A DNA stretch of 64,000 bases from Pseudomonas fluorescens. Lineage in GTDB: Bacteria > Pseudomonadota > Gammaproteobacteria > Pseudomonadales > Pseudomonadaceae. Below are positions 1 to 8,354 of this stretch, piece by piece. Location: positions 1 to 64,000 of the forward strand of contig NZ_JAGGOF010000073.1 of the NCBI RefSeq assembly GCF_018614775.1. Reading direction: 5' to 3'. Numbering within the stretch: the stretch's first letter is position 1; every line of letters starts with the position of its first letter. The position numbers and the translations under genes were made by a program. The notes under the pieces are model-generated. The model was given only the letters and a program-made list of their open reading frames with translations, made no database searches and was not told the origin of the DNA.

Positions 1-16
1 TATTACTTGACCAGTT

Positions 17-35
17 CAAGCCCGCTCCCACAGGG
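17..35. repeat. Half REP element
   Basis: The segment reads CAAGCCCGCTCCCACAGGG, which matches one arm of the Pseudomonas REP palindrome seen complete at 18729-18822 and 60512-60606. Only one arm lies in the window; the partner may lie upstream of base 1. It sits just past the stop of the leftward glycosyltransferase gene, a typical extragenic REP position. Confidence 0.6.
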
Positions 36-60
36 TCTCCGCCCGGTACACCCTCAGATG

Positions 61-1608
61 CTACAAAGGTCGCTTCCACGCAAATGAATAAACCTTCTCC
101 ACGCCCGGAGACTGGCAGCTCCGGTTATCGGCATCAGCCCCCACCAGAAACCACTCGGCCCTGGAGGTATCGCCAACACGTTGGGCCTTCTGTGGGTCAT
201 AACAGCGGGCCATTTCCCGCCCGGGCACCAGGGCAAAGGCCTGGGGATGGCTGCGCAGCCACTGGGCGGACTGTTCCAGTGAATGGCGGTTGTAGAAACC
301 GAAATGCACAACAGGCTGTTGCGCGAACAACCAATGGCCCTCGCGCCAGCCCACAAGTGCCAGATCGGCGCCCTTCGTCAACCGGCCCACATCGCGCATG
401 AGGGTTTCGTGGGGGTTGATGCCTTCCTTGTGCGGCTCGATAAAGCCTCGGGCAAACCACGCGCACAGCCACACCGCGGTCACCACGGCGAACACCATCC
501 TGCCCCGTGGGCGCTGGCCGAACCAACGGCGCAGCATCCATGGAACCAGTGGCGCTACCACCAGAATCAAGGCCGGCAACGCCGGGAAGATGTACAGCTT
601 GCGCTTGCCGCTGCTCAGGCTGAAGAACAGCAACACCAGTACCACCCAGCCCAGCAGCACCAACACCCGACCGTCATGCTTGAGCAGTTGCTTGCGCCAG
701 GCCGGTACCAGCCAAGGAAGCATGAAGACAATCGGCAACCAGTACTTGGGCATCACCTGGACGAAGAAATACCAGAAGGGCTCACGGTGCTCCCAGGCAT
801 TGGCATATCGGCCAGCTGTCTGCTTGAGCAGAATTTCCTGGGCATACGCCAGGCTGTCTGGGCTGCCCTGCCAGACGATCATCAGCAACGGGCCGAGCCA
901 GAATGCAATGGCCGCCAACGCCACCAGCAATCCCAACCACCAGGCCCCCGCCTTGCCGGGCATCGGCACCACGCCTTTCCAGCCTTTGCGCACCGCGTAC
1001 GCATAGGGAACGAGCATCAGCGCCGGGAGAAAACCCACGCCTTTGCTGATGATGCCAAATCCCATGGCGGCGCAGGCCAGGTAATACCAGCGCCATTCCG
1101 GGCCGAGCAATAGATGCCGGCACAGGCCATAGATCCCGAGGATGGTCCAGAGTGCCAGGAAACCATCGATTTGCCCCGTCCGCAGAATGCTGTAGGTCTG
1201 GTAGGTCGCGAGAAACAACAGCACGGCGATCACCCCGACCCGGCGTCCCCACAGGCGTCGGCCCAGGTCATACAAACAGGCCGTGGTCACCGCGCTGGCC
1301 AACAGCGCAGGCAGGTACAGAGCGATTTTTGGCACGTGGGTGAGTTGCACGAACAGCGCCACCGCCCACATGAACAACGGCGGTTTGTCGGCGTAGATCT
1401 CGCCGGCGCGATGGGGAATGAACCACGAACCGTTCTGCAGCATTTCCAGGGCGACGCCGAGGAAACGCTCTTCATCGACATTCATCGGTTGGCGCCAGCC
1501 AAGACCGGCGCCCACCATGACCAGCGTCAACAGCACGACAGCCAGCCACTCCAGCCGTGAGGAAGCCAAGCGTATCCGCACCCTGTCAGCCCTTCTCGTC
1601 CAATTCAC
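61..1608 (-). CDS. GT39/ArnT-family polytopic glycosyltransferase
   Basis: This 515-residue protein has the dolichyl-phosphate-mannose-protein mannosyltransferase (GT39/ArnT) layout: an N-terminal membrane segment (about residues 19-37), a periplasmic loop with the acidic MNVDEERF stretch where the family keeps its catalytic Asp/Glu, then many hydrophobic segments and a soluble C-terminal tail. Family members move a sugar from a polyprenyl-phosphate carrier onto lipid A, core or protein on the periplasmic face. The start is GTG at 1608 with AGG six bases upstream, overlapping the end of the LABN gene by 23 bases; a GTG at 1581 is an alternative. It is last in an epimerase-GT2-LABN operon that parallels ArnC/ArnE-F/ArnT. 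The acceptor and sugar are unknown; galacturonic acid is my inference. It is distinct from the canonical ArnT at 9235. Confidence 0.8.
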   Translation of the reverse strand: MNWTRRADRVRIRLASSRLEWLAVVLLTLVMVGAGLGWRQPMNVDEERFLGVALEMLQNGSWFIPHRAGEIYADKPPLFMWAVALFVQLTHVPKIALYLPALLASAVTTACLYDLGRRLWGRRVGVIAVLLFLATYQTYSILRTGQIDGFLALWTILGIYGLCRHLLLGPEWRWYYLACAAMGFGIISKGVGFLPALMLVPYAYAVRKGWKGVVPMPGKAGAWWLGLLVALAAIAFWLGPLLMIVWQGSPDSLAYAQEILLKQTAGRYANAWEHREPFWYFFVQVMPKYWLPIVFMLPWLVPAWRKQLLKHDGRVLVLLGWVVLVLLFFSLSSGKRKLYIFPALPALILVVAPLVPWMLRRWFGQRPRGRMVFAVVTAVWLCAWFARGFIEPHKEGINPHETLMRDVGRLTKGADLALVGWREGHWLFAQQPVVHFGFYNRHSLEQSAQWLRSHPQAFALVPGREMARCYDPQKAQRVGDTSRAEWFLVGADADNRSCQSPGVEKVYSFAWKRPL

Positions 1609-1879
1609 GGTTGGCCTGTTCCTGGTGCTTGGCGATCAGTTGCAAGTTGCGCAGGTACACCACGAAACCGAACGACTGGCCGACGATAAACACCGGGTCT
1701 TCGCGGTAGATCGCATAGGCCAGTAACAACGCGCTGCCGACGATGCTCAAGTACCAGAACCCCACGGGGATCATGCTGCGCTTCTTGTATTCACTGTAGA
1801 GCCATTGCAGGGCAAAACGCCCGGTGAAGGCCAACTGACCGCTGAAGCCTACGGCCAGCCACAAAGATTCTCTGCCCAT
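1586..1879 (-). CDS. LABN-domain small membrane protein, possible lipid-sugar flippase
   Basis: This 97-residue protein matches the lipid A biosynthesis N-terminal (LABN) domain family, with GFSGQLAFTGRFALQW and a KRSMIPVGFWYLS segment followed by further hydrophobic helices. Three or four membrane segments are visible. Free-standing LABN proteins commonly sit with a polyprenyl-phosphate sugar synthase (GT2) and a GT39 transferase and are thought to help flip the lipid-linked sugar, much as ArnE/ArnF do. ATG at 1879 lies one base after the GT2 stop, so translation is probably coupled. Its end overlaps the GT39 start. The flippase role is inference; the domain call is firm. Confidence 0.78.
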   Translation of the reverse strand: MGRESLWLAVGFSGQLAFTGRFALQWLYSEYKKRSMIPVGFWYLSIVGSALLLAYAIYREDPVFIVGQSFGFVVYLRNLQLIAKHQEQANRELDEKG

Positions 1880-1880
1880 G

Positions 1881-2624
1881 TCAGACCTCGGTTTCTTGTG
1901 CGTTGACGTCCAGGCGCGTGCGCTTTATCAGCCACCACACGCCGAACAGATCGACGATGCCCACCAGGGCACGGTCGAGGTTCCCGTAGTTGGACACCCC
2001 TGCCCCGCGTTCACGGTGGTTCACCGGTTGCACCAGCATCCGGCCGTTATGCCGGCGGATCAGCGCCGGGATGAAACGGTGCATGTGATCGAAGTACGGC
2101 AGGCGCAGGAACGCCTCGCGCTCGATCAACTTGATGCCGCAGCCGGTGTCGGGGGTCTGGTCCTTGAGCAAGCTGGCACGCAGCTTGTTGGCAAACCGCG
2201 AGGCCCAGCGCTTGCTCGCCGTGTCCCGCCGGTTGACACGGTGCCCCGCCACCAGCTTGACGCCTCCGGGCTGGCCTTCGGATCCACGGACCCGATCAAG
2301 CATCTTCGGCAGATCAGCCGGGTCGTTCTGCCCATCGCCATCAAGCGTTGCCAGCCAATGCCCGCGCGCCACCTGGGCAGCATGGTGAACCGAGGTGCTC
2401 TGCCCCAGGGACCGGGCATGGCTGAGGACGCGAAGTTGCGGGAAACCGTCACCCTGCAAGGCTCGCAGCTCAGCCGCCGTGGCATCGGTGCTGCCGTCGT
2501 CCACCACGATGATTTCAAAGGTTTCGTTGACCAACGCGGCACGCACCTCTTCCAACAATGGAATGAGGTTGCCGGCTTCGTTCTTGGCCGGAATCAGCAC
2601 CGACACATAGGGGGTTTCGTGCAT
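1881..2624 (-). CDS. GT2 family glycosyltransferase (polyprenyl-phosphate sugar synthase type)
   Basis: This 247-residue protein starts VSVLIPAKNEAGN and continues with IIVVDDGSTDAT, ATLDGDGQNDP and DTGCGIKLIERE. This is the GT-A fold of dolichol-phosphate mannosyltransferase-like GT2 enzymes, with the DxD-type motif as DGDGQ. It lacks the two C-terminal membrane helices found in ArnC. The start is ATG at 2624 behind GGGAG; a longer frame upstream of this has no family sequence. Likely role: transfer of a sugar from a UDP-sugar to undecaprenyl phosphate, feeding the LABN and GT39 proteins downstream. The operon's first gene is a UDP-sugar epimerase, so UDP-galacturonate is a plausible donor, but this is not shown by the sequence alone. 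Confidence 0.8.
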   Translation of the reverse strand: MHETPYVSVLIPAKNEAGNLIPLLEEVRAALVNETFEIIVVDDGSTDATAAELRALQGDGFPQLRVLSHARSLGQSTSVHHAAQVARGHWLATLDGDGQNDPADLPKMLDRVRGSEGQPGGVKLVAGHRVNRRDTASKRWASRFANKLRASLLKDQTPDTGCGIKLIEREAFLRLPYFDHMHRFIPALIRRHNGRMLVQPVNHRERGAGVSNYGNLDRALVGIVDLFGVWWLIKRTRLDVNAQETEV

Positions 2625-2655
2625 GACGCTCCCGTTAAAAATGAGCAATGAGCGG

Positions 2656-3627
2656 TTAGACGCCGTAATAGCTGCGATACCAATCGACAAATGACTGCAC
2701 CCCGGTGGGCACGGCGACCTGCGGGCGAAACCCCACTCGCGCCTCCAGCTCACGGGTGTCCGCCCAGGTGTTGACCACGTCGCCCGCCTGCAACGGCAAG
2801 AAGTTCTTTATGGCGCGCACGCCCAGTGACTCTTCCAGGCACTCGATGAATTGCAGCAGCTTTACCGGCGCGCCAAACCCGATGTTGTAGACCTTGTTGT
2901 GCACGCCAGTCACGTCAGTCGGTGGCAGCGGCAGCAAGCGCACCAGCGCCTCGACGATGTCGTCGACATGGGTGAAATCCCGCGACATCGCGCCGTCGTT
3001 GTAGACGTCCAGCGGGCGACCATCAAGGATGGCCTCGGTGAATCTGAACGGCGCCATGTCGGGCCGCCCCCACGGTCCATACACGGTAAAAAAGCGCAGG
3101 CCGGTGGTGGGAATACCATAGAGGTGCGAATACGCGTGGGCCATCAACTCGTTGGCGCGTTTGGTCGCCGCATAGAAGGACACGGGCTGATCGACCGGGT
3201 CATCGATGCTATACGGCAGGCGATCATTCAGTCCGTAGACCGAACTGCTCGAAGCAAACACCAGGTGCGCCGGCTTATGCGTGCGGCAGGCCTCCAACAC
3301 ATTGAGAAAGCCCACCAGATTGCTTTGCGCGTACACGTCGGGATGGTCGATGGAATAGCGCACACCGGCCTGGGCTGCCAGGTGAACGACTTGCTCAAAG
3401 GCATGCTCGGCGAACAGCTGCAGCAACGCTGGCTTGTCCGCCACGTCCATCCGCTGGAACTGGAAGTTGCTGAAGACAGCCAACTGCGCCAGCCGAGCCT
3501 GTTTCAGTTCGACGCTGTAGTAACTGTTGAGGTTGTCGATGCCGACGACCTGATGGCCTTCGCTGCATAGGCGCTTGGCCGTATGAAACCCGATAAAACC
3601 CGCGGCGCCGGTGACCAGAACTTTCAT
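2656..3627 (-). CDS. NAD-dependent epimerase, UDP-glucuronate 4-epimerase-like
   Basis: This 323-residue extended short-chain dehydrogenase has the N-terminal NAD motif GAAGFIGFHTA, the SSSSVYG serine motif and the catalytic YAATK (Tyr-x3-Lys). The NSYYSVELKQARL stretch after the first Rossmann strands and the overall length are typical of bacterial UDP-glucuronate 4-epimerases (UDP-GlcA to UDP-GalA). It is the first gene of the leftward four-gene operon and faces the arn operon, whose last gene (ugd) makes UDP-GlcA, the proposed substrate. ATG at 3627 follows an AGG-containing leader. UDP-glucose/N-acetyl epimerase activity is the main alternative. Confidence 0.8.
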   Translation of the reverse strand: MKVLVTGAAGFIGFHTAKRLCSEGHQVVGIDNLNSYYSVELKQARLAQLAVFSNFQFQRMDVADKPALLQLFAEHAFEQVVHLAAQAGVRYSIDHPDVYAQSNLVGFLNVLEACRTHKPAHLVFASSSSVYGLNDRLPYSIDDPVDQPVSFYAATKRANELMAHAYSHLYGIPTTGLRFFTVYGPWGRPDMAPFRFTEAILDGRPLDVYNDGAMSRDFTHVDDIVEALVRLLPLPPTDVTGVHNKVYNIGFGAPVKLLQFIECLEESLGVRAIKNFLPLQAGDVVNTWADTRELEARVGFRPQVAVPTGVQSFVDWYRSYYGV

Positions 3628-4201
3628 GCGCCTGACCCTTGTCCAGCCTGGGTACAGGAAAACTCAGTGAAGCCAACCCACCCGCTATCAAAAACAGTCA
3701 CTTGCATAATGAACTCTGTTTAATGGCCAGACTTTTTCTGGCACTTGCAGAGCCTTTTATCAAAAGTAAATGACGGTTTTATGATTAAAACATGACGCGC
3801 TAGCACGGCGCGTCACTTGCCCGGAACGCCAACGCTTGTTACCCCACCGTTTAAAACATCCGCGCCCAGTCGCAAAAACGTAATCCAAATTAAAAAGTCG
3901 CTGTAAGCCTTTTTCCATTGGCGATGTAAGCCCTTGTGCTGCAAGTCGGGCCGAGCTTATCCGTGAAGAATTATTTATCTGGCTTTTTTTCACACTTCTT
4001 TCAAAAAGCCGTGCTTAACCTCAATGGATACGGCGCCAACCTGTCGTCAGCGCTCAGTTGCGCAACGGGCGATAAAACAACCTCCGGTACATTTCCTACA
4101 AGGTAACCCTTTGATGCGGCTTTTCTTTTAACGTCTACGCTGTCGTTGGATCCAACTGCTCGTTTTAAAAAATTATTGTCTGCCCGGCCTTCGAGGTGCA
4201 C
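3628..4201. promoter_or_regulatory. Divergent intergenic region between epimerase operon and arn operon
   Basis: These 574 bases carry no convincing gene and are visibly AT-richer than the flanks. They must hold the promoters of both operons. A perfect 8-bp inverted repeat (TGACGCGC, loop tagcacg, GCGCGTCA) lies at 3793-3815. Several TTTAA/CTTAA-like blocks are present (for example GCTTAACC near 4013), but no clean tandem CTTAA pair of the PmrA-box type could be found by eye. ArnB is preceded by GAGG at 4193-4196, five bases before the ATG at 4202. Confidence 0.5.
3793..3815. repeat. Perfect inverted repeat in arn divergent region
   Basis: TGACGCGC at 3793-3800 pairs with GCGCGTCA at 3808-3815 across a 7-base loop. 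There is no T-tract on the plus side; on the minus side a short TGTTTTAAT follows. It could be an operator or a hairpin in the leader of the leftward epimerase operon. Confidence 0.5.
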
Positions 4202-5350
4202 ATGAGTCAAGCGTTTCTTCCATTCTCTCGCCCCAGCATCGGCGACGAAGAAATAGCCGCCGTAGAGCAAGTACTGCGCTCTGGCTGGATCACCACTGGC
4301 CCCAAAAACCAGCAACTCGAAGAGCAGTTTGCCGCCTATGTCGGCTGTCAGCATGCGGTTGCACTCTCGTCAGCCACCGGCGGCATGCACATCACCTTAC
4401 TGGCATTGGGAATCGGGCCCGGCGATGAAGTCATCACCCCGTCCCAGACCTGGGTGTCGACCGCCAACATGATCTGCCTGCTGGGCGCCACGCCGGTGTT
4501 CGTCGACGTGGACCGCGATACCCTGATGAGTGATCTGTCGAGTATCGAGGCAGCGATCACGCCGCGTACCAGAGTGATCATTCCGGTGCATTACGCCGGC
4601 GCGGCGTTTGATCTCGACCCGCTTTATGCACTGGCGGACAAGCACGGTATTGCAGTGATCGAAGACGCCGCCCATGCGGCGGGTACCCTCTACAAAGGGC
4701 GCCCCGTCGGGGCGAAAGGCACGGCGATCTTTTCGTTTCACGCCATCAAGAACATGACCTGCGCCGAAGGCGCCATGTTCGTCAGCGACGATGAGGCGCT
4801 TGCCTCCCGGGTGCGCATGCTCAAGTTTCACGGCCTCGGCGTGGATGCCTACGATCGGCTCACGCACGGTCGCAAGCCCCAGGCGCAAGTGATGGAGCCG
4901 GGTTTCAAATACAACCTGGCAGACATCAACGCCGCCATTGCCCTTGTGCAACTGGAGCGCCTGGACGCCATCAACGCCAAGCGCACCGAACTGGCGAAGG
5001 CTTACCTGCACCGGCTGGAAGGATCGAAGGTGCAGCCGCTGGCGATTCCGGCCCATGCGCAGCGGCACGCCTGGCACCTGTTCATCCTGCGCATTGATGC
5101 CGAACGCTGCGGCCTGGACCGCGAAGCGTTCATGAAAGCCCTGCAGGAGCAGCACATCGGCACGGGCATCCATTTCATCGCAACGCACCTGCACACCTAC
5201 TACCGTCAACGTTTCCCCGACGTTCACCTGCCCAATACCGAATGGAACTCGTCGCGCCTGTGCTCGATTCCGCTGTATCCCGACATGACCGACGACGATG
5301 TGAATCGCGTTGTCGACACCCTTGAAAACGTCCTGGACGCACACCTGTGA
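4202..5350 (+). CDS. arnB: UDP-4-amino-4-deoxy-L-arabinose--oxoglutarate aminotransferase
   Basis: ArnB converts UDP-Ara4O to UDP-L-Ara4N with glutamate, a PLP reaction in the cytoplasm. The protein is 382 residues, the usual family length, of the DegT/DnrJ/EryC1 fold. The PLP lysine is K183 in FHAIKNMTC, and the cofactor-holding VIEDAAHAAGT and SGWITTGPKN motifs are present. The ATG at 4202 is chosen because GAGG lies at 4193-4196; a GTG six bases earlier lies on top of that site. It is the first gene of an eight-gene operon in which every junction overlaps, ending in ugd. Family knowledge: the pathway adds L-Ara4N to lipid A phosphates and gives resistance to polymyxin and cationic peptides, usually under PmrA/PhoP control. 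Confidence 0.96.
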   Translation: MSQAFLPFSRPSIGDEEIAAVEQVLRSGWITTGPKNQQLEEQFAAYVGCQHAVALSSATGGMHITLLALGIGPGDEVITPSQTWVSTANMICLLGATPVFVDVDRDTLMSDLSSIEAAITPRTRVIIPVHYAGAAFDLDPLYALADKHGIAVIEDAAHAAGTLYKGRPVGAKGTAIFSFHAIKNMTCAEGAMFVSDDEALASRVRMLKFHGLGVDAYDRLTHGRKPQAQVMEPGFKYNLADINAAIALVQLERLDAINAKRTELAKAYLHRLEGSKVQPLAIPAHAQRHAWHLFILRIDAERCGLDREAFMKALQEQHIGTGIHFIATHLHTYYRQRFPDVHLPNTEWNSSRLCSIPLYPDMTDDDVNRVVDTLENVLDAHL

Positions 5351-6366
5351 AACCGTACCCCATCAACTGCGTGTCGATCGTCATACCGGTCTACAACGAG
5401 GAGGGAAGCCTGCCCGAGTTGCTTCAGCGTACCGAAGCGGCTTGCCGGCAGCTGCACCACCAGTACGAAATCGTGCTGGTCGACGACGGCAGTCGGGACG
5501 ATTCGGCGCAGATACTGGAAGAAGCAGCGGCCCGCCGGGGCAGCCCGATCGTGGCGGTCATCCTCAACCGCAATTATGGTCAGCACGCGGCGATCATGGC
5601 CGGCTTCGAACAGTGCAAGGGCGACGTCATCATCACCCTTGACGCCGACCTGCAGAACCCACCCGAAGAGATTCCACGCTTGGTGGCCCAGGCCGAACTG
5701 GGCTATGACGTGGTCGCCACGGTGCGCAACAACCGCCAGGATTCGGCACTGCGACGCTGGCCGTCGAAACTGATCAACCTGGCGGTCCAGCGCTCAACCG
5801 GCGTGGCCATGAGCGACTACGGTTGCATGCTTCGCGCCTACCGGCGGTCCATCGTCGACGCCATGCTCGCCTGTCGCGAACGCAGCACATTCATCCCGAT
5901 CCTCGCCAACAGCTTCGCTCGGCACACCACGGAAATCCTGGTGAGTCATGCCGAACGCGAACACGGGGAATCCAAGTACAGCGCCATGCGCCTGGTCAAC
6001 CTGATGTTTGACCTGATCACGTGCATGACCACCACCCCGCTGCGCTTGCTGAGCATCGTCGGCTTCGCCATGGCCGGCCTGGGCGTGCTGTTCGCTACCG
6101 CGTTGATCATCCTGCGCCTGGTTTTCGGCGCCGGTTGGGCCGGCGGCGGGACGTTCGTCCTGTTCGCCGTGCTGTTCGTCTTCACCGGCGGGCAATTCAT
6201 TGGCATGGGCTTGCTGGGCGAATACCTGGGGCGGATGTACAGCGATGTCCGTGCCCGCCCCCGATTCTTCGTCGAGAAAGTCCTGCGGGGGCAACCCGCC
6301 GCGCCAGCCCCTGTTGTCACCGTTGACGGCCTTACTCCCACTTCTTCAGATCAGGTTCACTCATGA
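5347..6366 (+). CDS. arnC: Undecaprenyl-phosphate 4-deoxy-4-formamido-L-arabinose transferase
   Basis: This 339-residue GT2 enzyme transfers Ara4FN from UDP to undecaprenyl phosphate at the inner membrane. The GT-A domain shows VSIVIPVYNEEGSL, VLVDDGSRDDS and TLDADLQNPPEE (DxD). Two C-terminal membrane helices (roughly residues 235-260 and 270-295) anchor it, followed by the EYLGRMY family signature. The start is GTG at 5347, sharing GTGA with the arnB stop. It is followed by arnA with an ATGA overlap. Unlike the GT2 at 1881-2624, it has the membrane anchor typical of ArnC. Confidence 0.95.
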   Translation: MKPYPINCVSIVIPVYNEEGSLPELLQRTEAACRQLHHQYEIVLVDDGSRDDSAQILEEAAARRGSPIVAVILNRNYGQHAAIMAGFEQCKGDVIITLDADLQNPPEEIPRLVAQAELGYDVVATVRNNRQDSALRRWPSKLINLAVQRSTGVAMSDYGCMLRAYRRSIVDAMLACRERSTFIPILANSFARHTTEILVSHAEREHGESKYSAMRLVNLMFDLITCMTTTPLRLLSIVGFAMAGLGVLFATALIILRLVFGAGWAGGGTFVLFAVLFVFTGGQFIGMGLLGEYLGRMYSDVRARPRFFVEKVLRGQPAAPAPVVTVDGLTPTSSDQVHS

Positions 6367-8354
6367 GCGCAAAAGCCGTAGTTTTCGCCTATCACGATAT
6401 TGGCTGTGCCGGCATCGAAACCCTTCTCAGCTCGGGCTTCGAGATTATCGCGGTGTTTACTCATGCCGATGATCCCAGGGAAAACGCCTTCTATGGCTCG
6501 GTTGCACAGTTATGCGCACGCAAGGGCATTGCCGTTCACGCCCCGGAGGACGTCAATCATCCACTGTGGATCGAACGCATTGGCAAGCTCGATCCCGAGT
6601 ACCTGTTCTCGTTCTACTACCGCCACTTGTTGAGCGAGCCGCTGTTGGCTACCGCCCGTAAAGGTGCGTTCAACCTGCACGGTTCGTTGCTGCCACGCTA
6701 TCGCGGACGGGCGCCGGCCAACTGGGTGCTGGTCAACGGTGAAACGGAGACCGGCGTAACCCTGCACCGCATGGTCAAGCGCGCCGATGCCGGAGCGATC
6801 CTTGCCCAGCAAAAAGTCGCCATCGAGCGCAGCGACACCGCGTTGAGCCTGCACGGCAAATTGCGTCAGGCCGCTACCGATCTGCTGCGCGACACGCTGC
6901 CTGCACTGTTGGCCGGCAAAGTCAGCGAGGTGGAACAGGACGAAACCATGGCCACGGTGTACGGGCGACGCACCGCCGCCGACGGCAAGCTCGTATGGCA
7001 GCGCCCGGCCGAAGAGCTGTTCAACCTGGTTCGCGCCGTCACTCAACCTTATCCCGGGGCGTTTTGCGCCGTGGGCGAACACAAACTGATTGTCTGGAGC
7101 GCGGAAGTCGTCAGGGGCAACGAAGGCCGGGAGCCGGGCCGCGTCATCAGCGTCAACCCGTTGCGTATCGCATGTGGCGTGGATTCCCTGATGATCACTT
7201 CAGGCCAACGTAACGAAAACGGCCTGTACCTGAGCGGGCCACAACTGGCCAATGAGTTGGGTCTGGTTGACGGTTCCGTGCTGCGCGGCACCGAGTCCGG
7301 CCGGGGCCCACGTCGCACCCGGGTGCTGATCCTGGGCGTCAACGGCTTTATCGGTAATCACCTGTCGGAACGGCTGCTGCGCGATGACAGGTACGAGGTG
7401 TATGGCCTCGACATCGGCTCCGATGCCATCGACCGTCTGCGCAACCACCCACGCTTTCATTTCGTCGAAGGCGACATCAGCATTCACTCCGAATGGATCG
7501 AATACCACATCAAGAAGTGCGACGTGATCCTGCCGCTGGTGGCCATCGCCACGCCGATTGAATACACCCGCAACCCGCTGCGGGTGTTCGAACTGGACTT
7601 CGAGGAAAACCTGAAGCTGGTCCGCTACTGCGTCAAATACAACAAGCGCGTGATTTTCCCATCGACGTCCGAAGTCTACGGCATGTGCCAGGACAACAAC
7701 TTCGATGAAGACACCTCCAATCTCGTCGTTGGCCCGATCAACAAGCAACGCTGGATCTATTCGATTTCCAAGCAACTGCTCGACCGGGTGATCTGGGCCT
7801 ATGGCCAGAAAGGCCTGAAGTTCACCTTGTTCCGTCCCTTCAACTGGATGGGTCCGCGGCTGGATCGGCTGGACTCGGCGCGCATTGGCAGCTCCCGGGC
7901 GATTACCCAACTGATTCTCAACCTGGTGGAAGGCACGCCCATTCGCCTGTTCGACGGCGGTGAACAGAAGCGCTGCTTCACCGACATCGCCGACGGCGTG
8001 GAGGCACTGGCGCGGATCATCGACAACGACAATGACGCCTGTGACGGGCAGATCATCAATATTGGCAACCCGGACAACGAAGCCAGCATTCGCCAATTGG
8101 GCGAGGAACTGCTGCGACAGTTCGAGGCACACCCGCTGCGGGACAACTTCCCGCCCTTCGCCGGTTTCCGCAACGTCGAAAGCAAGGCTTTTTATGGCAC
8201 CGGTTATCAGGACGTGTCGCACCGCAAGCCAAGCATCGCCAATGCCAAGCGCCTGCTGGACTGGACCCCGACCGTGCAGATGAGCGAAACCATTGGCAAC
8301 ACGCTGGATTTCTTCCTGCGCGAAGCCATGCGCGAAATCGCGGACAAGCGCTGA
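6363..8354 (+). CDS. arnA: Bifunctional UDP-Ara4N formyltransferase / UDP-GlcA oxidative decarboxylase
   Basis: ArnA (663 residues, full family length) carries two enzymes. The N-terminal half is the formyl-THF-dependent transferase with FNLHGSLLPRYRGRAP (catalytic Asn/His) and the downstream Asp in KRADAGAIL. The C-terminal half, from about residue 320, is the NAD-dependent decarboxylase with GVNGFIGNHL, the STSEVYG Ser/Glu motif and the YSISK catalytic Tyr/Lys. It converts UDP-GlcA to UDP-Ara4O and formylates UDP-Ara4N, so it acts on both sides of ArnB. It overlaps arnC by ATGA and its stop overlaps the arnD start (TGATG). Confidence 0.96.
   Translation: MSAKAVVFAYHDIGCAGIETLLSSGFEIIAVFTHADDPRENAFYGSVAQLCARKGIAVHAPEDVNHPLWIERIGKLDPEYLFSFYYRHLLSEPLLATARKGAFNLHGSLLPRYRGRAPANWVLVNGETETGVTLHRMVKRADAGAILAQQKVAIERSDTALSLHGKLRQAATDLLRDTLPALLAGKVSEVEQDETMATVYGRRTAADGKLVWQRPAEELFNLVRAVTQPYPGAFCAVGEHKLIVWSAEVVRGNEGREPGRVISVNPLRIACGVDSLMITSGQRNENGLYLSGPQLANELGLVDGSVLRGTESGRGPRRTRVLILGVNGFIGNHLSERLLRDDRYEVYGLDIGSDAIDRLRNHPRFHFVEGDISIHSEWIEYHIKKCDVILPLVAIATPIEYTRNPLRVFELDFEENLKLVRYCVKYNKRVIFPSTSEVYGMCQDNNFDEDTSNLVVGPINKQRWIYSISKQLLDRVIWAYGQKGLKFTLFRPFNWMGPRLDRLDSARIGSSRAITQLILNLVEGTPIRLFDGGEQKRCFTDIADGVEALARIIDNDNDACDGQIINIGNPDNEASIRQLGEELLRQFEAHPLRDNFPPFAGFRNVESKAFYGTGYQDVSHRKPSIANAKRLLDWTPTVQMSETIGNTLDFFLREAMREIADKR

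Noticed and set aside
4001..4060. PmrA box before arnB
   Set aside because: CTTAAC occurs near 4014 but no second half-site at the right distance was found, so no box is claimed.
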